Source: Acidimicrobiales bacterium (GTDB lineage Bacteria; Actinomycetota; Acidimicrobiia; Acidimicrobiales; SZUA-35). From it: DNA of 9,333 nucleotides. The stretch spans positions 1 to 9,333 of the forward strand of contig JABDJU010000173.1 in the NCBI GenBank assembly GCA_013003325.1, in the 5' to 3' direction. The position numbers and the translations under genes were made by a program. Of this stretch, positions 5,589 through 9,333 are shown one piece after another (position 1 is the stretch's first letter; the number at the start of each line of letters is the position of its first letter). Below the pieces are notes generated by a model. The model saw only the letters and a program-made list of their open reading frames with translations, was not told the DNA's origin and did no database searches.

Positions 5589-7718
5589 ATGAGCACCCTG
5601 TCCGAACTCGAATCGAAACGAAGGTTGTCGTCCTTTGGTGTGGTGTTTGCACCCGAACGGGAGGCCCTGTCTCCGGGCGAGGCGGCATCGGCAGCTTCCG
5701 AACTCGGATTCCCTGTGGTGGTCAAGTTGAACGGCGACTCCATCGCCCACAAGACCGAGCGGGGCCTGGTACGCCTCGGGCTCGATTCGGTCGACGAGGT
5801 TGAATCCGCCGCCGCCGAACTGTTTGCCGCCGCCCGGCCCCAAGACGGCGACGTCAGCGTGTTGATCGCCCCTCAGCTGTCGACCATGAGAGAGTTCATC
5901 GCCGGCGTCACCGTCGACGAGCAGTTCGGGCCGTGCGTCCTCTTCGGCGTGGGTGGTGTGCTCACCGAGGCGCTCGGGGAGGCGCAAATTCGGCTGGCCC
6001 CGCTCGACCGTGCGACCGCCTACGAGATGGTGGAATCGTTCGGTCTGCCCGCCTTGCTCGACGGGGTCCGGGGTGAGCCGGCGGTGGATCGGGAAGGGCT
6101 GGCCGATCTTCTGGTGGCGCTGGGTCAGGCGGGGCTGGGATCCGACGTCGTGTCGATCGATCTGAACCCGGTCCTGATCGACCGGGGAAAGCCGGTCGCC
6201 GTCGATGCGCTCATCGAGGTCCGCGACTCGCCGCTGTCGGTCGACCGAACCGACACCGCGGCCGATCGTGATCTGACGGCGCTGTTCGATCCGCGCGGAG
6301 TGGTTGTTGCCGGAGCATCATCACACCCGGGCAAGTTCGGATTCGTGGCGCTTCACAACATCCTGGCCAACGGCTTTTCGGGCCCGGTCGGGGCGACGAA
6401 TCGGGAGGCCGTTTCTGTTCTCGGCATCGACACGGTGCCCTCGATTGCCGATCTTCCCGACGATCAGATCTTTGATATGGCGTTTTTGTGTACGCCGGCG
6501 TCGGCGAACGAGGAGGTGCTCGGAGAATGCGCGAGGCGCGGCATCGGTGCGGCGTTCATCACCTCGGCCGGCTACGGCGAGGCCGGCGAGTCCGGTGAGC
6601 GGTTGCAGCACTCCCTTATCGAGTTGGCCGAGGAGCTGGGAATCGTGATCGCCGGGCCCAACGGTCAAGGTGTGGTGAGTACGCCCTCGCGGCTCTGTGC
6701 TCAGATCGTGGCGCCCTACCCGCCGGCGGGAACAATCGGAATCGCCAGCCAGAGCGGCAATCTCGTGTCGTCGTTCATGAACCTGTCCCACGCCAGCGGC
6801 GTCGGAGTATCTCGGGCTGTGAGCGCCGGGAATGCGGCGATGCTCGGGGTCATCGATTACTTGGAGTACTACGCCGACGATCCCGCGACCACGGTCGGTC
6901 TCGCCTATGTCGAAGGGCTCGCCGACGGTCGTAGCTTCGCAGAACGCCTGGCCGGCGTGAGCGACAAGATCCCGGTCGTCGTGGTGAAAGGGGGAGCGAC
7001 CAGCGGCGGAGCGCAGGCTGCGGCGTCCCACACCGGCTCACTGGCGAGCGATGATCGAGTCTTCGACGGTGCGCTTCGTTCGGCCGGCGCCGTGCGGGCC
7101 AGCGATCCGGAGCAGGCCTTCGAGATCGCAGCCTCGTTTGCCACCCAACCGCTTCCGGCCGGCAATCGGGTCGCCATCATCACCGCCGCCGGGGGATGGG
7201 GGGTCGTGGCCGCCGATGCGGTAACCAACAGCGACCTTCGGTTGCTCGAGCTTCCCACGGATCTGCGGGCCGCAATCGATGAGTATCTTCCGCCGCGATG
7301 GAGCAAGTCGAACCCGATCGACCTCGCCGGCGGAGAGACCAGGGACACCATCCCTACGCTCCTGAAGTTGGTCGCCGGTCACGACTCGGTGGACGCCGTC
7401 CTCTACCTGGGCATGGGGATTCAGGCCAACCAGGCGGAGTTGTTTCGATCCGGTCCGTTCTACCCCGAACACGGAATCGACAGGATCGTCGACTATCACG
7501 AACGCCAGGACGCCCGCTTTGCGTCGGCTGCCGTCGAGGCTTCGGAGAGCACCGGCAAGCCGATCTTGGTCGCGACCGAGCTCGCCCAGTCGAACCCGAA
7601 CAATCCCGGTCCGGCGATGATCCGGGCCTCGGGTCGTCTCTGCTATCCGTCAGCGGGTCGAGCTGTCGCCTGCCTGGACGCCATGTGGAGGTACGCCCGG
7701 CGCCGGGTCGTCTCCTGA
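5589..7718 (+). CDS. NDP-forming acyl-CoA synthetase (acetate-CoA ligase family), fused beta-alpha
   Basis: About 709 residues in one chain. Residues 1-215 are an ATP-grasp domain: FPVVVKLNGDSIAHKTE, where the His (H54 counted from ATG 5589) matches the beta-subunit histidine of ADP-forming acetyl-CoA synthetases, then FGPCVLFGVGGV and the metal-binding IDLNPVLI. From ~230 comes a CoA-binding Rossmann domain (VVVAGASSHPGKFG), then a succinyl-CoA-synthetase-like part. The latter contains ASQSGNLVSSF, YVEGL with the glutamate expected to support phosphohistidine, and AASHTGSLASD with H481 as the phosphorylated histidine. The enzyme should convert a carboxylic acid, CoA and ATP to acyl-CoA, ADP and phosphate, reversibly. 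The beta domain comes first, the reverse of the common alpha-beta fusion. GNAAM stands where many relatives have GNEAD. The substrate is unknown; short, branched or aromatic acids are possible. It is divergent from TetR, its probable regulator. An earlier in-frame GTG lies at 5583. Confidence 0.93.
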   Translation: MSTLSELESKRRLSSFGVVFAPEREALSPGEAASAASELGFPVVVKLNGDSIAHKTERGLVRLGLDSVDEVESAAAELFAAARPQDGDVSVLIAPQLSTMREFIAGVTVDEQFGPCVLFGVGGVLTEALGEAQIRLAPLDRATAYEMVESFGLPALLDGVRGEPAVDREGLADLLVALGQAGLGSDVVSIDLNPVLIDRGKPVAVDALIEVRDSPLSVDRTDTAADRDLTALFDPRGVVVAGASSHPGKFGFVALHNILANGFSGPVGATNREAVSVLGIDTVPSIADLPDDQIFDMAFLCTPASANEEVLGECARRGIGAAFITSAGYGEAGESGERLQHSLIELAEELGIVIAGPNGQGVVSTPSRLCAQIVAPYPPAGTIGIASQSGNLVSSFMNLSHASGVGVSRAVSAGNAAMLGVIDYLEYYADDPATTVGLAYVEGLADGRSFAERLAGVSDKIPVVVVKGGATSGGAQAAASHTGSLASDDRVFDGALRSAGAVRASDPEQAFEIAASFATQPLPAGNRVAIITAAGGWGVVAADAVTNSDLRLLELPTDLRAAIDEYLPPRWSKSNPIDLAGGETRDTIPTLLKLVAGHDSVDAVLYLGMGIQANQAELFRSGPFYPEHGIDRIVDYHERQDARFASAAVEASESTGKPILVATELAQSNPNNPGPAMIRASGRLCYPSAGRAVACLDAMWRYARRRVVS

Positions 7719-7778
7719 TCGACCTCGCCGCCGGGCTCAGGGTCCCGTGCCCTACCCGATGCGAGGCCGGTCCTCTAC

Positions 7779-7784
7779 TACCCT
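7779..7784 (+). promoter_or_regulatory. Leaderless -10 box of the carboxypeptidase gene (TACCCT)
   Basis: TACCCT lies in the 74-base gap after the synthetase and ends eight bases before ATG 7793. No Shine-Dalgarno site precedes that ATG. No terminator hairpin with a T-run is visible in the gap, so some readthrough from the synthetase is possible, but this box suggests an independent promoter. Confidence 0.5.
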
Positions 7785-7792
7785 CGCAAGCG

Positions 7793-9328
7793 ATGGAGGA
7801 CCGCAGGACCGGAACCGACCGCCGTGTTCAGCAGCGCCAAGGGCAGGCCCGCCGTCCCGACCGCCGGACCGCGCCCCAGCCCGCCTCCACCCTCGAACTG
7901 ATCCCGTGGCGAGCGGTGGTTCCGATGGTTGCTCTCGCCCTGTTGTCCGGGTTCTCCTGGCGGTACAGCCAGGGGGCGACGATCGACGCCGAATCTCTGC
8001 CGGCCATCGAGTACCGATCCGACCTGGAGACACCGATCCTGTCGGCCCGCCGGGTTCCCGAAACGCTCCAACGACCGCTGGCCGACGAGGCGCTGGTCCC
8101 CGAAATCGAGAAGATACTCGGACCCTCTGGGCAGGCGACCTGCCTGGTGGTCAGCGAGGACGACCGGGTTCTCAACAGTACGAATGCGTTCCTGTCGCTG
8201 GTTCCGGCCAGCAACCAGAAGCTGCTGACAACCTACGCCGCCCTCAGCCAGTACGGTCCCGAACACACCTTTGAGACCAGGGTTGGGGCTTCATCACCGG
8301 TTCAGAATGGGTTGATCGACGGCGATCTCTATCTGATCGGTGGCGGGGATCCATTCCTCACGACCCAGGATTGGAGATCCCAGTACGGCGATGATCAAGA
8401 AGGCCGCTACTTCTCCTCCCTCGAGGAGTTGGCAGATGCGGTGGTGAACGCCGGCGTGAGAGAAGTCTCCGGCGGCGTTGTCGGTGACGAATCGCTTTTC
8501 GACGGCGAACGGTACGGACCGTGGGCGGAGCGTCTGATCGTGTCGAATCAGTCAGGCCCCCTGTCGTCGCTCGCTGTCAACGAAGGCTTCGCCGACTGGC
8601 CGGCCGAGTTCGCCGGATCGTTCCGGGGTCGGACCGCATCGGTCGACCCGGCCGGCAACGCGGCCCAGGTCTTTCTTTCGCTGCTCGACGAGCGTGGGAT
8701 AACGGTGCAGGGCGGTACCGACGTGTCGCCGGCGCCGACCCAGGCGGCGGTGATCGCAACGCTTACCTCGCCGCCGTTGGAGGACGTGGTGACCCACATC
8801 AACTCGTACTCCAACAACTACGGGGCGGAGATGCTGACCAAATATCTCGGTCGGGACGAGCGGGGCATCGGGTCGATCGCGGCCGGTGCGGCCGAGATCC
8901 GGTCGATTCTCGAACTCCAGCGCTTCGATCTTTCCGGGGTGAACATCGTCGACGGCTCGGGTCTCTCCGAGTCGAACCGGCTGACCTGCGGGTTGGTGGC
9001 CGAGCTACTCGGTCGGGCGGGCGCCGACAGCGTCCTGGTGCAAAGCCTCTCGATCGGTGGTGAGCGGGGCAGCCTTGCGATCAAGCACGACGGGACTGTC
9101 GCCGACGGCAGGCTCTTCGGCAAATCCGGCACGCTGAACGGGGTGACCGCCCTCTCCGGCGTGGTCGAAAGCGCTCGAGAAGACGACGTCGAGCTGGTCT
9201 TCACCTACATCGTCAACGGGGAGTCGGTCGGCCTGAACGAGGAACTGAAGGACCTTCAGGTGCCGTTCGTGGATGCGCTGGCCAGCTACCCCAACGCACC
9301 GCTGATAAGCGCTCTTAGCCCGAAGTAG
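7793..9328 (+). CDS. dacB: PBP4-type D-alanyl-D-alanine carboxypeptidase/endopeptidase (peptidase S13)
   Basis: A 511-residue low-molecular-weight penicillin-binding protein that trims or cleaves peptidoglycan peptides outside the membrane. The three active-site motifs are visible: SNQK (S140 nucleophile, K143), SNN (340-342, in SYSNNYGAEML) and KSG (444-446, in GKSGTLNGVTALSG), with the usual VDGSGLS stretch at ~387-392. KSG replaces the more common KTG, a conservative change. The N-terminus is a 39-residue, strongly Arg-rich cytoplasmic tail, then one hydrophobic helix (~40-55, AVVPMVALALLSGF) without an evident signal peptidase site. It therefore looks membrane-anchored rather than secreted free. 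An open frame starts at 7298 but its first part overlaps the synthetase and is not protein-like. ATG 7793 is preceded by a leaderless -10 box. In many actinobacteria dacB is followed by tilS, hpt and ftsH; these would lie beyond the right edge. Confidence 0.94.
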   Translation: MEDRRTGTDRRVQQRQGQARRPDRRTAPQPASTLELIPWRAVVPMVALALLSGFSWRYSQGATIDAESLPAIEYRSDLETPILSARRVPETLQRPLADEALVPEIEKILGPSGQATCLVVSEDDRVLNSTNAFLSLVPASNQKLLTTYAALSQYGPEHTFETRVGASSPVQNGLIDGDLYLIGGGDPFLTTQDWRSQYGDDQEGRYFSSLEELADAVVNAGVREVSGGVVGDESLFDGERYGPWAERLIVSNQSGPLSSLAVNEGFADWPAEFAGSFRGRTASVDPAGNAAQVFLSLLDERGITVQGGTDVSPAPTQAAVIATLTSPPLEDVVTHINSYSNNYGAEMLTKYLGRDERGIGSIAAGAAEIRSILELQRFDLSGVNIVDGSGLSESNRLTCGLVAELLGRAGADSVLVQSLSIGGERGSLAIKHDGTVADGRLFGKSGTLNGVTALSGVVESAREDDVELVFTYIVNGESVGLNEELKDLQVPFVDALASYPNAPLISALSPK

Positions 9329-9333
9329 TCACC

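Noticed and set aside
5525..5752. N-terminal extension of the TetR frame up to 5752
   Set aside because: It is antisense to the well-supported ATP-grasp domain of the synthetase and precedes the normal TetR N-terminus.
7298..7792. N-terminal extension of the carboxypeptidase frame from 7298
   Set aside because: It overlaps the synthetase C-terminus in another frame, is Arg/Gly-rich without family similarity, and ATG 7793 has its own -10 box.
7719..7792. Terminator or small RNA between the synthetase and dacB
   Set aside because: I looked for a stem-loop with a T-run and found none; only the -10 box is supportable.
1..9333. Mobile element, defence island, toxin-antitoxin pair or CRISPR array
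   Set aside because: No transposase, integrase, nuclease, small toxin pair, tandem repeat or terminal inverted repeat is visible; all eight genes are metabolic, regulatory or cell-wall genes with similar base use.

Overview
This is a GC-rich, gene-dense stretch of chromosome, most likely from an actinobacterium. The class Acidimicrobiia is my best guess, from the protein style and the many GTG starts, but I cannot prove it without a search. Eight protein genes fill nearly the whole window. The longest gap between genes is about 74 bases, so no stretch over 300 bases lacks a gene. I see no rRNA, tRNA, CRISPR array, insertion sequence, integrase or phage gene.

Layout. The left part is on the minus strand. 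A transketolase begins at 1651 and runs off the left edge, so about the last 110-120 residues are missing. Upstream of it in minus-strand order lie a 130-residue protein of unknown function (2092-1700), an O-succinylhomoserine sulfhydrylase MetZ (3347-2136), a rhodanese-like sulfurtransferase (3730-3332), a FIST-domain ligand-sensing protein (4919-3774) and a TetR-family repressor (5521-4916). Divergent from the repressor, on the plus strand, is a large single-chain NDP-forming acyl-CoA synthetase (5589-7718). It is followed by a PBP4-type D-alanyl-D-alanine carboxypeptidase (7793-9328), complete and ending five bases before the right edge.

How the genes work together. Rhodanese and MetZ overlap by 16 bases and form a sulfur-assimilation pair that makes homocysteine for methionine synthesis. 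The 130-residue protein follows with a good Shine-Dalgarno site and is probably co-transcribed. TetR and FIST overlap by four bases (GTGA) and form a regulator-sensor pair. The repressor's promoter lies back to back with that of the acyl-CoA synthetase, which is the obvious target of the repressor. Transketolase (pentose phosphate pathway) and the carboxypeptidase (cell wall) look like separate units.

The most striking pattern is at the starts. All five genes that lead a transcription unit have a TAnnnT -10 hexamer ending 6-8 bases before a start codon and no Shine-Dalgarno site, which is the signature of leaderless mRNAs. The three genes inside units lack this hexamer and instead use overlaps or a Shine-Dalgarno site. 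The content is mostly housekeeping and core metabolism. I found no convincing new defence or mobile system. The least understood parts are the FIST protein, the 130-residue protein and the ligand of the repressor.
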